Both the position numbers and the translations under genes were made by a program. Shown piece after piece: positions 53,274-64,000 of a stretch of 64,000 nt of DNA (positions within the stretch are counted from its first letter, which is position 1; each line of letters opens with the position of its first letter). Under the pieces are notes generated by a model. It searched no databases. It was not told the DNA's origin and saw nothing but the letters and a program-made list of their open reading frames with translations. This DNA comes from Aldrovandia affinis (lineage: Eukaryota; Chordata; Actinopteri; Notacanthiformes; Halosauridae): assembly GCA_029706075.1 (NCBI GenBank), contig JAINUG010000004.1, forward strand, positions 2,490,547-2,554,546, in the 5' to 3' direction.

Positions 53274-54428
53274 TTACTGGCAGGTGCTGAGTTGTTTCAA
53301 TCGTAAAGAGAGACGTCGTTTTCTGACGGTATCCCTCGGCGAGGAGTCGGGAAGTTTGAAACGCGCGAGTCCACCGTCTTCGTCCAGTTTCTTAGCGCTG
53401 CAGCTTGGGGTTGGCACTTTCACAGTGTTACCGAACTTGGAGTAATCCACTGCGTACGTTCCCTCCTCTTCGGTCACGGTGGACACAAATCGTTGGCCCC
53501 ACAATATCTCTTCCGACAGGTAAGACGTTCGCGCCTGGGTAGTGATGCCCGTGGTTTCAACGACCCCTTCCAAGACCACAATGACTTCTATGTCCCCGTG
53601 CTGCAAGGTTTCGGCAGACAGCTCGTAGAGCGGGCTGTTTTTGTCAATGACGTGGCATATGATTAGGGGAGCGACGAGAAAGATGCCGTTCGTCCCGACA
53701 GGATTGTCGATCTGAATGTCAATTTGGTCAAGGGGGACCACCTCCCCCTCGTACGTGGTGGTCCGTCTCACCACCTGCATTCTGACCGCGGCGCTGATTA
53801 TCATGCTCTTCCGGAGGTCCCCGATCCGTATCATGAAACAGAGCTTGCTGTTTCGCACGGCGATGACCGCGTGCTTGCTGAATATCAGCGTCTCCGCCCG
53901 GCGGTTGGCTTGCGCCGTCTTCATGAAGATGCAGCCCAGCATTATGGCGTTGATGACAAGCCCCACGATGTTCTGGACGATTAGTATAATGATGGCAGAG
54001 ACGCACTCCTCCGTTATCATGCGTCCACCGAAACCGATTGTCACCTGCACCTCGATTGAGAACAGGAACGCCGAGGTGAACGAGTGAATGCTGGTGACGC
54101 ACGGGACAAAGTCGTCACCTTTCTGGTCCAGGTCCCCGTGCGCGAAAGCTAAAAGCCACCATATCATACCGAACAGCAGCCAACTGCATAAGAAAGACAT
54201 AGTAAATATTATTAGCGTGTGAAGCCATTTTAAATCGACTAGGGTGGTAAATACATCTTGCAGAAACCGTCCTTGCTCTCGAATGTTGGTGTGGGCCACA
54301 TTGCAGCTCCCATTCTTGTCCACAAAGCGAGCCTTTCGTTGTTTGGCTTTATACCTCGGTTGCAGGACATCTTCCGCCAAACGTGTCAGCACATAGTCGT
54401 CAGGAATAAGACCCTTTCTGGACAACAT
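53274..54428 (-). CDS. kcnj11: Kir6.2, pore subunit of the ATP-sensitive potassium channel
   Basis: This inward-rectifier subunit forms the tetrameric pore of the KATP channel with SUR1, coupling ATP levels to membrane potential at the plasma membrane. The single uninterrupted ORF of 384 residues (human form 390) is intronless as in other vertebrates. It starts [20 protein letters not shown], has the first membrane helix at about 68-95, the pore with filter TIGFGG (130-135), the second helix at about 142-170, and a long cytoplasmic domain. Landmark residues fall at the known positions: Arg50 and Lys185 (ATP site) and Asn160 (rectification). RKR at 369-371 matches the ER-retention signal masked by SUR1. 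The N-terminus and TM regions favour Kir6.2 over Kir6.1. The last ~30 residues are diverged. The gene lies 2.1 kb downstream of abcc8 on the same strand. Confidence 0.96.
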   Translation of the reverse strand: MLSRKGLIPDDYVLTRLAEDVLQPRYKAKQRKARFVDKNGSCNVAHTNIREQGRFLQDVFTTLVDLKWLHTLIIFTMSFLCSWLLFGMIWWLLAFAHGDLDQKGDDFVPCVTSIHSFTSAFLFSIEVQVTIGFGGRMITEECVSAIIILIVQNIVGLVINAIMLGCIFMKTAQANRRAETLIFSKHAVIAVRNSKLCFMIRIGDLRKSMIISAAVRMQVVRRTTTYEGEVVPLDQIDIQIDNPVGTNGIFLVAPLIICHVIDKNSPLYELSAETLQHGDIEVIVVLEGVVETTGITTQARTSYLSEEILWGQRFVSTVTEEEGTYAVDYSKFGNTVKVPTPSCSAKKLDEDGGLARFKLPDSSPRDTVRKRRLSLRLKQLSTCQ

Positions 54429-56544
54429 AGCGCTCCCATACTACACACGAGACACTTTTCCTCGGGGGACGCAGATTACCTGTGTCACGCGCTACGCTTC
54501 ATAAAATATGGGATAGCCCTTCATGCGCTCCCTGAGAGAAGGCGACTCGCCCATGACAGCAGTCGACCCAGTGACAGCTGACTGATGATAACCGCGGTCA
54601 TCTGTTTTCTAAAAGTGTGCGCGCACCGCTCGTCTTGCCCGGATCAGGCGGTCCGCAGCAAAATTCCCGAGAGAGGATTCCACTTTCTCTTCAGCTGGCG
54701 CTGCCCGTCACTTGCAACCGGATAGCCAGTCTGCCACCCGAAACCCTCCGGTTTAACACTGTTAGACCTGAGTGTAGAAATGCTCTAATGCCTACGGTAC
54801 TCGCATCTAGAGAGCATTTCCTTCGTTGCAGCCTAGGCAGAGACGCGTGTGTTACGTTGAAATGCCCGCAGTAGAGGGGGAAACCGACTGCAGCTCAGAC
54901 GACTGCAGTAGTCCAGGACCGTGCCAGCGCTCCCTCAGAAGGCGTTCCTGGCATGGCTTCCAAATGAATTCAGTACGCCCCTGTTTACAATGTAAAATAC
55001 TTTACTTCTTATGCAGAGTGATAACAATAATGTAAAGTACGAATAGGTGTCGCACCGAAGAAACCCTTTAAAAAAATCAGTAGAATGTATTCATTTCGCG
55101 TATTTTGTCCAGTATCAAGCCAATAATATCGTAACATTATCGTTCAAAATGTTTGTATTTATTTCTTCATATCCAGTGTTTAACTATTTTTATTAAAATG
55201 TTCCAGTGCATTGTTTCCATTACTTATGGTATATGAAGTAATACAGAAAAGGTAAATAGTATACAGTTATGCTTATGTTATAAGACCATTACAGGTTTGT
55301 GCTGCGGATACTTCAGTAAAGATAAATGACATTGATTGCTTGAATTTATTTCAGTGCAAATCCTTTTGTACATCTTACTGTGCTCTAATCTTTATATACT
55401 GTCTCTTATGAGAGATATGGTCAAAGAATATCATTATATATATATTTGTAGGTGCAGAACATGCATGTCCCCACATATGAGTGCCTGTGTCATGACTGCC
55501 TCTTATGTACCTGATTGCTGTACATTTACATTTTAAGCATTTAGCAGACGCTCTAATCCAGAGCGATTTACAAGATGTGCATTAATACATGGTAGGAACA
55601 ATCATAGTTTGCGCACGAGATCAGTGCAGTGCAGTAATACAGCAATGTGCCCTCAGCCCACCTGCTGTGTTAAAAGGTGGGCACATTCTTGTTGGTCCTC
55701 ATTCAGAAATGACACCTTTATTTAATCAATTTTTTATTTAATCATTCTTTTTCTAGGTCCCTGATGAAGAACATGGCACAGCAGAGTGCTTCACGGTGAG
55801 CACTTTTGGTTGTCAAATAAGTTTATTATCTGTTAGATAGCTGGTGTGGCCCAACAGGAATACACAGCATACCATTTCCCTCCACAAATAAAATAGTTGG
55901 CTTATGTCTTTGTCTGTTGTTGCAGGTAGCCTTTTAGTCATTGAAGGCTGTTCTAGAGGCCATGCATGGCTGGGAGGTCGTAAGAGGTACGACGGCAGGT
56001 GTGTGATCTTTAATATATGTGACTATAATATTGTTAATGTTGTAAATAATATTGTTGCAATGTTGTTCTGATGATTCACCGGTGACTGTCAGAGGTAAGA
56101 AAGGGAATCAATTCTTGGACAAATGTTTTCTTTTGACCTGTCAGTTTTAACCTTATTGTTTTACAGACAAAGGTCTGCATCAACTTTCATTGTACATTTA
56201 CACATTGAAGCTGCTTAAAAAAGCACTTGTACCATTCAAGTCTTCTTTCCAATCATATATTTAGATGGTGACCAGTGGAGGGTCTTTCTCCTTAATAGAA
56301 CACTTGGACTGAAACCATTTCCCAATGTATGAACTATTATCCAAAAAGACCATACAATTCGAAAGGAACGAGGCTGCGTTGTTCATTATATTCCCAAGGA
56401 AAGCACATGAAAAATACACCTGTTGACTTCGACGAGAGTGCATTCTTTTTATTAATAAAGAATTAACGTTTTATATACAAATATGACACATGGTTAAAAA
56501 ATAAAAATCCCTTGTACAATTGCAGTTTGGAGGTCCGCTGCCCT
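54429..56544. other. abcc8-kcnj11 intergenic region with kcnj11 upstream DNA
   Basis: About 2.1 kb separate the abcc8 stop from the kcnj11 start. The 500 bp next to kcnj11 (54450-54950) are comparatively CpG-rich and likely hold its promoter; no TATA box is clear. The rest is AT-rich and includes a dispersed repeat at 55523-55650 and the presumed abcc8 3' UTR, with TTTATTAATAAAG at about 56447-56460 giving an overlapping AATAAA on the minus strand some 90 bp after the stop. Confidence 0.6.
55523..55650. repeat. Dispersed repeat, GCAGACGCTC family, copy 1
   Basis: Shares GCATTTAGCAGACGCTC, ATCCAGA-CGATTTAC, TGCATTAATACATGGTA and GAACAATCATAGTT with the copy at 63752-63866. Its core resembles the tail of the tRNA-SINEs, but the downstream half differs, so it is a separate subfamily. 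Confidence 0.75.
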
Positions 56545-56682
56545 TCATTTGTCTGCCCGAACGAAAGAGGCGAAGACGCTGTCCTCCCGGTCCAGCAGGG
56601 CGCCAGGCTTGTCGTACTCCAGGATGATCCCGCGCTTCATCACTATGACGACATCGGCGTTCAGAATGGTGTGCACGCGGTG
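56545..56682 (-). CDS. abcc8: abcc8 last exon (SUR1 C-terminus)
   Basis: Acceptor CTTTCAG (minus strand) precedes [18 protein letters not shown], then [18 protein letters not shown] and ASFVRADK before TGA. HRVHTI holds the NBD2 H-loop histidine, and the ending [11 protein letters not shown] is that of SUR1 (SUR2B ends similarly but with Met). The SUR1 C-terminus takes part in anterograde transport of the assembled channel. Phase 0 entry after TIA| of the previous exon. Confidence 0.95.
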   Translation of the reverse strand, partial: HRVHTILNADVVIVMKRGIILEYDKPGALLDREDSVFASFVRADK

Positions 56683-57273
56683 CTGAAAGGGAGAGAGAGA
56701 AAAGGCCACTGAATCGCAAGGGTGCAATTTTGCACACGAAAATTGAATGCCGAAATGTCCATAATTCGCTGGCACATGGTTAATGTCTTTTAATAACTAT
56801 GCGAGGGCATGGCATTTCACCAAATCAACCTCGATTTAAGGCTTATTTTCCTTTTACATTGCATTTCTATATTTACATGCTTTCCACCATTGTCATTTCG
56901 ATTCACTTCAGGGACTGGTTTTTCTTTTAAAAGAGGGCCCTAATGCTTTTATCCAACCTCAATTTAGGTCGAAATATGTGTTTCGTTGTATAACACAACT
57001 GATCAAAACTAAAAAAGCATTTTTGCCCTGGAGAACCTGAGTATCATACAGCATACCTGGGGCATAGTTCATTCTGATCAGAATATAAATTAGATTTAGC
57101 ATTGACAAATGCCTGCAGTTCAGTTTTGAGGCTCCCACTCCACTAAGTACTGAGATACACACAATCCCATGACAATCTTAAAGGCCCGTAATGTCCATTG
57201 AGAGAGAATGTGCACATAAATACTGAAAAACACTATAAAATGTATATGTGCATGGGTTTTTTGTGATACTCAC
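56683..57273. other. abcc8 last intron
   Basis: 591 bp with a GTGAGT donor and CTTTCAG acceptor on the minus strand. AT-rich, with no repeats recognised. Confidence 0.85.
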
Positions 57274-57336
57274 TGCTATGGTAACCACTGTTCGATCAGC
57301 AAAGGCAGTCATCACGACTTTCTGAAGGATACTTTC
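57274..57336 (-). CDS. abcc8: abcc8 penultimate exon
   Basis: A 63-bp exon in phase 0 on both sides encoding ESILQKVVMTAF and ADRTVVTIA, the stretch between Walker B and the H-loop of the second nucleotide-binding domain. The splice signals are TTTTACAG and GTGAGT. Its size and content match the corresponding exon of vertebrate SUR genes. Confidence 0.95.
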
Positions 57337-57407
57337 CTGTAAAACAAGCAATGTGGTGTTATAAACAGCATGTAAAATGAGCAAGATGGTTAGAAACAGC
57401 ATGTAAA

Positions 57408-57690
57408 CATCGCGCCAGAGTCGGCTCTGGCCGGGAGTGCCACCAGGGGCAGCGATTGGCTGTCCGCCCCAGGGAGGGGGGAGGGAAGTCGATAGGATGT
57501 TCGCTGCACACAGGAGTGGCCCTGTAGTACTGGGTTACGGTCAACGGCCTGGCAAGTGCCGTCTCGGAGGAGACGATGCCTTCGTCACTACCGGTCGCAG
57601 GACTACGGCAGTGAACTCACATTACTAGGTGGGGATTGACATAAAAATAGCGGGTGTAATTGGCTACTAAATTGGGAGAAAATGGGATAA
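57408..57690 (-). repeat. Unassigned dispersed repeat
   Basis: A GC-rich block (57408-57610) followed by CTACTAAATTGGGAGAAAAT and GGGATAAAAT, a tail pattern I associate with dispersed elements in fish. On the minus strand the AT tail comes first. There is no long ORF. The family is not identified, and it is singled out because its composition is unlike the intron around it. Confidence 0.45.
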
Positions 57691-58151
57691 AATCTGAAAC
57701 AAAATCTTTAAAGAAACAGCATGTAAAACAAGCCACGTTTGTAAATAACGGGTCTGGGTTGCGCTGTCCAAGGTTCTGATCTCCAAGGTATCTACTGAGT
57801 GTAGTCAGCTCCTACCTCATTTAACACTCAAATAAAGCCTTGCGTGTTCATGTTCCTCTCAGCTGTTCACGTCCCTCTATGTGTAACTGTAAAACCATCT
57901 TGGCATTTGAGGTCCCAATAATTTCATGAAGTCTCCCCCTGACGATGGTGAAATCAATATGATTAAATGCATTGTAGCGGTGCTGCTTGCCCATAATCGT
58001 TCCGGTCATACCTATAACAGTACATCACAGGTCACGGCTAAAAATAATTTATAAAAGTGCAAAAGGGAATATCACAATGTAAAACAGCATCAGTATAATG
58101 AACTGTTAACTTACTGTAATTAGCTGCTAGCTACTGCATCTGATGATATCA

Positions 58152-58925
58152 TCAGTGGTGGGTCGTCAGGGCCTGCAAGGCCTTCTCTGCTGGCCTAAAA
58201 ATATCTGAATCACAGACTGATGTTAATTATATTTTTTCCATGAATACTTATTAAATAATTCCAAATGGTCTGTTAAAGCTAACTAGCTTTTCCCCCTGAC
58301 AAAACAGCTTCCAGATGTGTATTTTCATATTAAAGCATTTAACCAATCACATTTCAGCCATCATTTGTTGCCAGGGTCAAATAAATCTGCCTGTAGGCCT
58401 TCACAATCAGTTCTGCAGGCCCTGTAGCATAAAATAAGTGTTGATCAAACTGTTGCTTCAACCAATCAGATTTTGAGTTGGGGACACGAAGGCCTTCTAG
58501 AAGGCCTAGGTAACGTCAGCGTATTCACACCCTTTTGATTGGATAGTCAGAGAGCGTCTGACTATGATGTAATGTGATTGGTTAAATGCTTTAATATGAA
58601 AATACACGTCTGGAAGCACCGCAACCAGGGGAAAAGCTATGAAAGGAAGCGGACAGACCAGTTGGAATTCTTTAGTAAGTATTCATGGACAAAATATAAT
58701 TAACATCAGTCTGTGATTCAGACATTTGAGCGGACATTTTCAGCCCTAAAGCGAATGAAAACTTATGCCAGAAATACGACAGGGCAGGCTCGACTTTCAG
58801 CATTAGCTTCGATGGCGATAGAAAAGGACTTCTTGATGGAACTGAAACACACGGATAATCTGTACGACAGAGTAATTGAACTATTTTTGAGGAAAGAAAG
58901 GAGGATGGATTTTGTGTACAAATAA
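58152..58925 (+). mobile_element. hAT transposon remnant with long internal inverted repeat
   Basis: The left edge CAGTGGTGGGTCGTCAGGGC at 58152 resembles a hAT terminal repeat. Inside, arms of about 150 bp (58205-58353 and 58571-58721) are inverse copies of each other at roughly 80-85%, forming a hairpin with a ~217-bp loop. The right arm runs directly into a hAT-type coding end. A matching right terminus was not found, so the element is truncated or rearranged. Confidence 0.75.
58713..58925 (+). pseudogene. hAT transposase C-terminal fragment
   Basis: About 65 codons read FERTFSALKRMKTYARNT, TGQARLSALASMAIEKDF and end LFLRKERRMDFVYK. This matches the hAT C-terminal dimerisation region of the group related to ZMYM-type proteins (ERTFSALKRIKTY-like). 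Everything between the start of a transposase and this end is missing. No activity is expected. Confidence 0.8.
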
Positions 58926-59103
58926 TAAGGATTTTTGGTGAGTAAAATGTTGCTATTTTCCTAAATAATATTGCAATTTTATGAGGTTATTATTGATGCT
59001 TTGTTATGTGTGTCGCAACTGTAGCACCCCGGGTTTGTTTCTTCAGTAAAGGCATTTATTCTGGATACACGAGTTATCTATCTGCGATGCAATGGCAACG
59101 GGT

Positions 59104-59600
59104 GTTTGTTCGGTTTGTTTTTGCACTTTGTTTATTTATCTTTCTTCAGTCATGTTTCATTCTCGTTCTGTTCCCCGTCTGTCATTGTTCCTGTTCGAGT
59201 TCCTCTCCTTGTCTTGTCATGCACTTCGGCAAATTCTATGTTTCGGTTTTTTAGGGAGGAGGAACGCATAAAGAAATCTGCGTGCGAATAAAGCGGAACG
59301 TGAGAAGCGTACAGAGAGAGAGAATGACAGCGATAGTTAGAAGCGTGAGATAATTAGTGATTAGTAGTGTTAGTAACTTAATCTAAATCCCTAATGTTAG
59401 TAGATTAGTTGGTTAGTACTATATACATCTAACTAATATATACAAAGTGTAATTAGAAAGTAAGAAGGAAGTAAAGCGAGATTAGAAACAAAGACGGAAA
59501 AACCGAAACATAGAATTTCCCGAAGTGCATGACAGAACGAGAATGAAACATGACTGAAGAAAGATAAATAAACAAAGTGCAAAAACAAACCGAACAGACA
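59104..59600. repeat. Second foldback: ~100-147 bp inverted repeat
   Basis: The left arm 59104-59250 and right arm 59498-59600 are inverse copies (for example TTGCACTTTGTTTATTTATC and TCTTTCTTCAGTCATGTTTC on the left recur inverted on the right), about 95% alike. The right arm lacks ~46 bp that the left arm has after CATTCTCGTTCTGT. The ~247-bp spacer holds TTAG-rich DNA. No coding potential. It is not recognisably related to the hAT hairpin beside it. Confidence 0.85.
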
Positions 59601-59604
59601 CTCA

Positions 59605-61291
<1,687 letters not shown>

Positions 61292-61395
61292 CGAGGCCTC
61301 CGGGCAGGGCTTTGACTACAGACTTCAGCTGGGCGATCTCCAGTGCCTCCCACAGCATGCTGTCTGTCGCCTTCCTCTCCGGGTCCAGGTTAAAC
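61292..61395 (-). CDS. abcc8: abcc8 exon, NBD2 after Q-loop
   Basis: Encodes [20 protein letters not shown], then [14 protein letters not shown], continuing directly from the FSGTIR motif of the previous exon. The stretch belongs to the helical subdomain between the Q-loop and the signature. Acceptor CCCGCAG, donor GTAAGA. Frame is kept on both sides (CG|G Arg, G|AA Glu). Confidence 0.95.
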
Positions 61396-61405
61396 CTGCG
61401 GGAAA

Positions 61406-61508
61406 GCCACAGACATCAGCCTGGCTGAGCTCCACGGCCAGAGAACAGCCACAGACATCAGCCTGGCTGAGCTCCACGGCCAGAGAACAGCCACAGACAT
61501 CAGTCTGC
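61406..61508. repeat. 42-bp minisatellite next to abcc8 exon
   Basis: Two identical 42-bp units (61406-61447, 61448-61489) and a partial third (61490-61508), starting GCCACAGACATCAGCCTGGC. A diverged further copy lies at 61655-61697, after an intervening repeat fragment. The array starts 10 bp upstream of the acceptor side of the exon at 61395, so it overlaps the intron end. Confidence 0.9.
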
Positions 61509-61514
61509 GATTAC

Positions 61515-61565
61515 ATTTTAGACTACAGACATTTAGCAGACGCTGTTATCCAGAGGGACTTTACA
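61515..61565. repeat. Dispersed fish repeat core fragment
   Basis: Contains ACATTTAGCAGACGCTGTTA followed by TCCAGAGGGACTTTACA, the common core of the repeats at 55523 and 63752. It splits the 42-bp minisatellite copies, suggesting insertion into an older, longer array. Confidence 0.65.
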
Positions 61566-61987
61566 TTTCCGCAATTATTTCCACAGTGGGATATTTATTG
61601 AAGCAATTCAACAAGCCAGGTTCCCTAACCAATATACTATACATTATACTACGTGCCACAGACATCAGTCTGCATGAGCTCCACAGCCAGAAAACCACCA
61701 TGCCAAGTACCTTAATAATGAAGGTGGAAACTGTGGCACGCTCTGGCCCACAGTGGAATGAGTAACTCGAGCTTGGGCTTGGGAGCTCATATTTCCACTT
61801 CATTCATTCATTATGAAGAGATGAAACAATGCAGATGTGAGTTGAAGCAGTGTTTCCCAAAGTGTGGCTTGTGGGTTATGTTATTATACAGTACTGCATA
61901 TTATACACCTTCTAAAACATTAAGACTGTAAGATTACATAATGATGAGAACAGGCCATTCAGCTAATCTAGGCTCATCATTTACCTA

Positions 61988-62172
61988 CAGGGTTACTCAA
62001 ATCTGGCCCACAAATCCAAATTCGGTTCTGGTTTTATTTTCCCTCAGGTAGGTAATTGAAAAATGAGTGCAATTGATTGGCCAGAGTGTCTTCACACCTG
62101 ACTCGCAGGTAAAGGGAGGTTGGAAAAATAGCAGTACTGGGCTCATGAGGACTGTGATTTGAGTAACCTTGC
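61988..62172. mobile_element. MITE, GGGTTACTCAAATC family, copy 2
   Basis: Inverted ends CAGGGTTACTCAAATC (left) and GATTTGAGTAACCTTG (right) enclose ~150 bp shared with 52483-52643. This copy has the better preserved ends. No ORF. Confidence 0.8.
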
Positions 62173-62788
62173 AGTACTGCATCTAGCCTGAATACTTGAA
62201 TACCCCAAGTATTTCTGCCTCCACTACACAACCTGGCAAGCTATTCCACACATTGACAACTCTCTCTGTAAAAGATACACTTTCTGATATCAGTTCAGAA
62301 TTTACCTTTAACTAATTTCCACCACATTAACACCAGTCCAATTACACGCTGCACTAGTCACAAGTTACTGTGTACATATGGTCGTATTGGCACATGTTGA
62401 AATCATTTTAATTCCATATTTTAAAACATGTTAGGCACATATTTTAATGAGGGGCGGGTCACAGAGAATGTATTCTCTCCTGAAGTGGGTCACTGGGTCA
62501 GAGGGCATAGAGTTTTGGAATGACTGGGCTAAAAGCCTAATTCGCACTGCGAGGCTTTCATGAGATTTTTCAACCTTTAGCATCTTTGGCAAACCAATGG
62601 TATTTGAGTTTTTCCTCAGTGCGCTGAATGACCCAGATGCACAAAGACGGTGAAAATGAGGGAACGCAAAGTCTTCAGCATTCATGCATTATAAACGTTG
62701 CAAACGGCGACACCCTCAGATAATGTCAGACAGGTAGACCGAGGGTGCTGCTTTATTGTGCTCCTCACACGGCCCAAGAGTACCCTCA

Positions 62789-63037
<249 letters not shown>

Positions 63038-63261
63038 CTATACATGCTCGCGCGACTGCGACGCGGCATCCTCTCCAACACGTCGCAGAGGTTGCATTGA
63101 TGTTGCAGAGGGTGTTGCAGAGGATGTCGCGTACCTAGCACAAAAATCAAACTCGCAACATGTCGTGTAGATGTTGCACAGCATTGATTGCTTGGTTAGC
63201 GAATGGAGGCAGAGCTGTCATGGTCATAGTTCATCTAGCTCATACATCTTTTTATTTTATT

Positions 63262-63315
63262 TTACATTTTACATTTTAAGGATTTAACAGACACTTTTAT
63301 CCAAAGTGACATCCA
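63262..63315. repeat. Dispersed fish repeat core fragment
   Basis: TTTTACATTTTACATTTTAA followed by GGATTTAACAGACACTTTTA and TCCAAAGTGAC, a diverged version of the SINE-tail core seen at 741, 37271 and 44056. Confidence 0.6.
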
Positions 63316-63751
63316 GATTAGGGGAGAAAGATAAAAGCAGCGATTTTTAAAATTCTGTGAAAAGGCAGAAAAAGACCATACTTCATTTCCCTTAATACAT
63401 TAACATTATTTTCAAGAGTCGTCTGCTGGTTCCTTTGTTCCACGTGAATTTATTTTAATGCTATAAAGGTGAGTTGCTCGAACACAAGCTGCTTTCATGA
63501 CAGGCATACTTCCTTTTTTCAAAGGTTTTAAAGTCTATTGTACTAACATTACATTAAACTCTGAGATTCTGCAAACAACGAAGGATCGACTGTGGTCTTC
63601 ACGTCATTCTAAATGATATGTTTAAGGTTGCAAATATCCAGATGTTTTGTGTTGTGCTTTAGATTACATATAAATGTAACGTCACTACAACACCTTAATG
63701 TGCTGAATATTCAACTAACAAAACAAAGAAAGAGCAGGGTGCATATAATTT

Positions 63752-63866
63752 CTTTAAAGCATATAGCAGACGCTCTTATCCAGAACGATTTACTAGATCA
63801 TGCATTAATACATGGTAAGAACAATCATAGTTCACACAAGAGATCAGTGAAGTAATGCAGCAATAG
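63752..63866. repeat. Dispersed repeat, GCAGACGCTC family, copy 2
   Basis: Aligns with 55523-55650 over about 110 bp (TAGCAGACGCTCTTATCCAG, GCATTAATACATGGTAAGAA, CAATCATAGTT, GAGATCAGTG). About 85% alike by eye. Confidence 0.75.
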
Positions 63867-63935
63867 ACATCGTTTTTGGCAGCTGCATACCATACTTGTA
63901 TATATCTATGTCAACGTTAGCTAAGCAAAACTATC

Positions 63936-63961
63936 AATATCTATCTATCTATCTATCTAGC
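63936..63961. repeat. (TCTA)n microsatellite
   Basis: Six or so perfect TATC units, passing into CTAGCTAGC. Confidence 0.95.
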
Positions 63962-64000
63962 TAGCAACCTGGTATCATGGCCAAATAAAGCTTGCTAACA

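Noticed and set aside
53274-54428. Assignment as Kir6.1 (kcnj8)
   Set aside because: The N-terminus MLSRKG, position numbering, and abcc8 as neighbour all favour Kir6.2; kcnj8 pairs with abcc9.

Overview
This is a 64 kb window of vertebrate nuclear DNA, almost certainly from a teleost fish. The evidence is introns with GT-AG boundaries, long CA/TG/GA microsatellites, fish-type Tc1 and hAT transposon remnants, tRNA-derived SINEs, and proteins that match vertebrate families from end to end. It is gene-poor. Three genes can be supported: mob2 on the plus strand, and kcnj11 (Kir6.2) and the last five exons of abcc8 (SUR1) on the minus strand. The exact species cannot be read from the sequence.

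Layout. The first ~42.8 kb is non-coding sequence upstream of, and inside, the long 5' introns of mob2. Scattered in it are one strong first coding exon (30680-30795) and three weaker candidate first exons (9085-9122, 12890-12927, 20906-20988). All four end in AG|GT in the phase needed to join the common exon at 42827. The four shared mob2 exons (42827-42987, 43771-43864, 47426-47550, 48256-48524) encode the whole Mob/phocein domain, followed by a ~1.7 kb 3' UTR with a poly(A) signal at 50240. After ~3 kb of intergenic DNA, kcnj11 follows tail-to-tail as a single intronless ORF (54428-53274). Then come abcc8 exons read right to left (62898-62790, 61395-61292, 59900-59767, 57336-57274, 56682-56545). 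The rest of abcc8 lies beyond the right edge.

How the genes work together. Kir6.2 is the pore and SUR1 the regulatory ABC subunit of the ATP-sensitive potassium channel. They lie in tandem on the same strand about 2.1 kb apart, the arrangement known from other vertebrates. mob2 encodes an adaptor/regulator of NDR (STK38) kinases and has no known functional link to the channel.

Mobile and repeated DNA. There is an almost full-length Tc1-like element with both terminal repeats, TA duplications and an intact DD34E triad but a frameshifted transposase (14843-16068). A second, internally deleted Tc1-like element lies at 28865-29338. A hAT remnant with a very long internal inverted repeat (58152-58925) is followed by a second unrelated foldback (59104-59600), both in one abcc8 intron. 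There are also several MITE-like elements (34401, 51159, 52252, 52483, 61988), two tRNA-SINE copies (37271, 44056) plus related fragments, and many microsatellites and minisatellites. No CRISPR, operon, tRNA or rRNA gene was found. I did not find a convincing wholly new biological system. The most interesting open points are the array of candidate mob2 first exons and the two nested foldback structures in abcc8.
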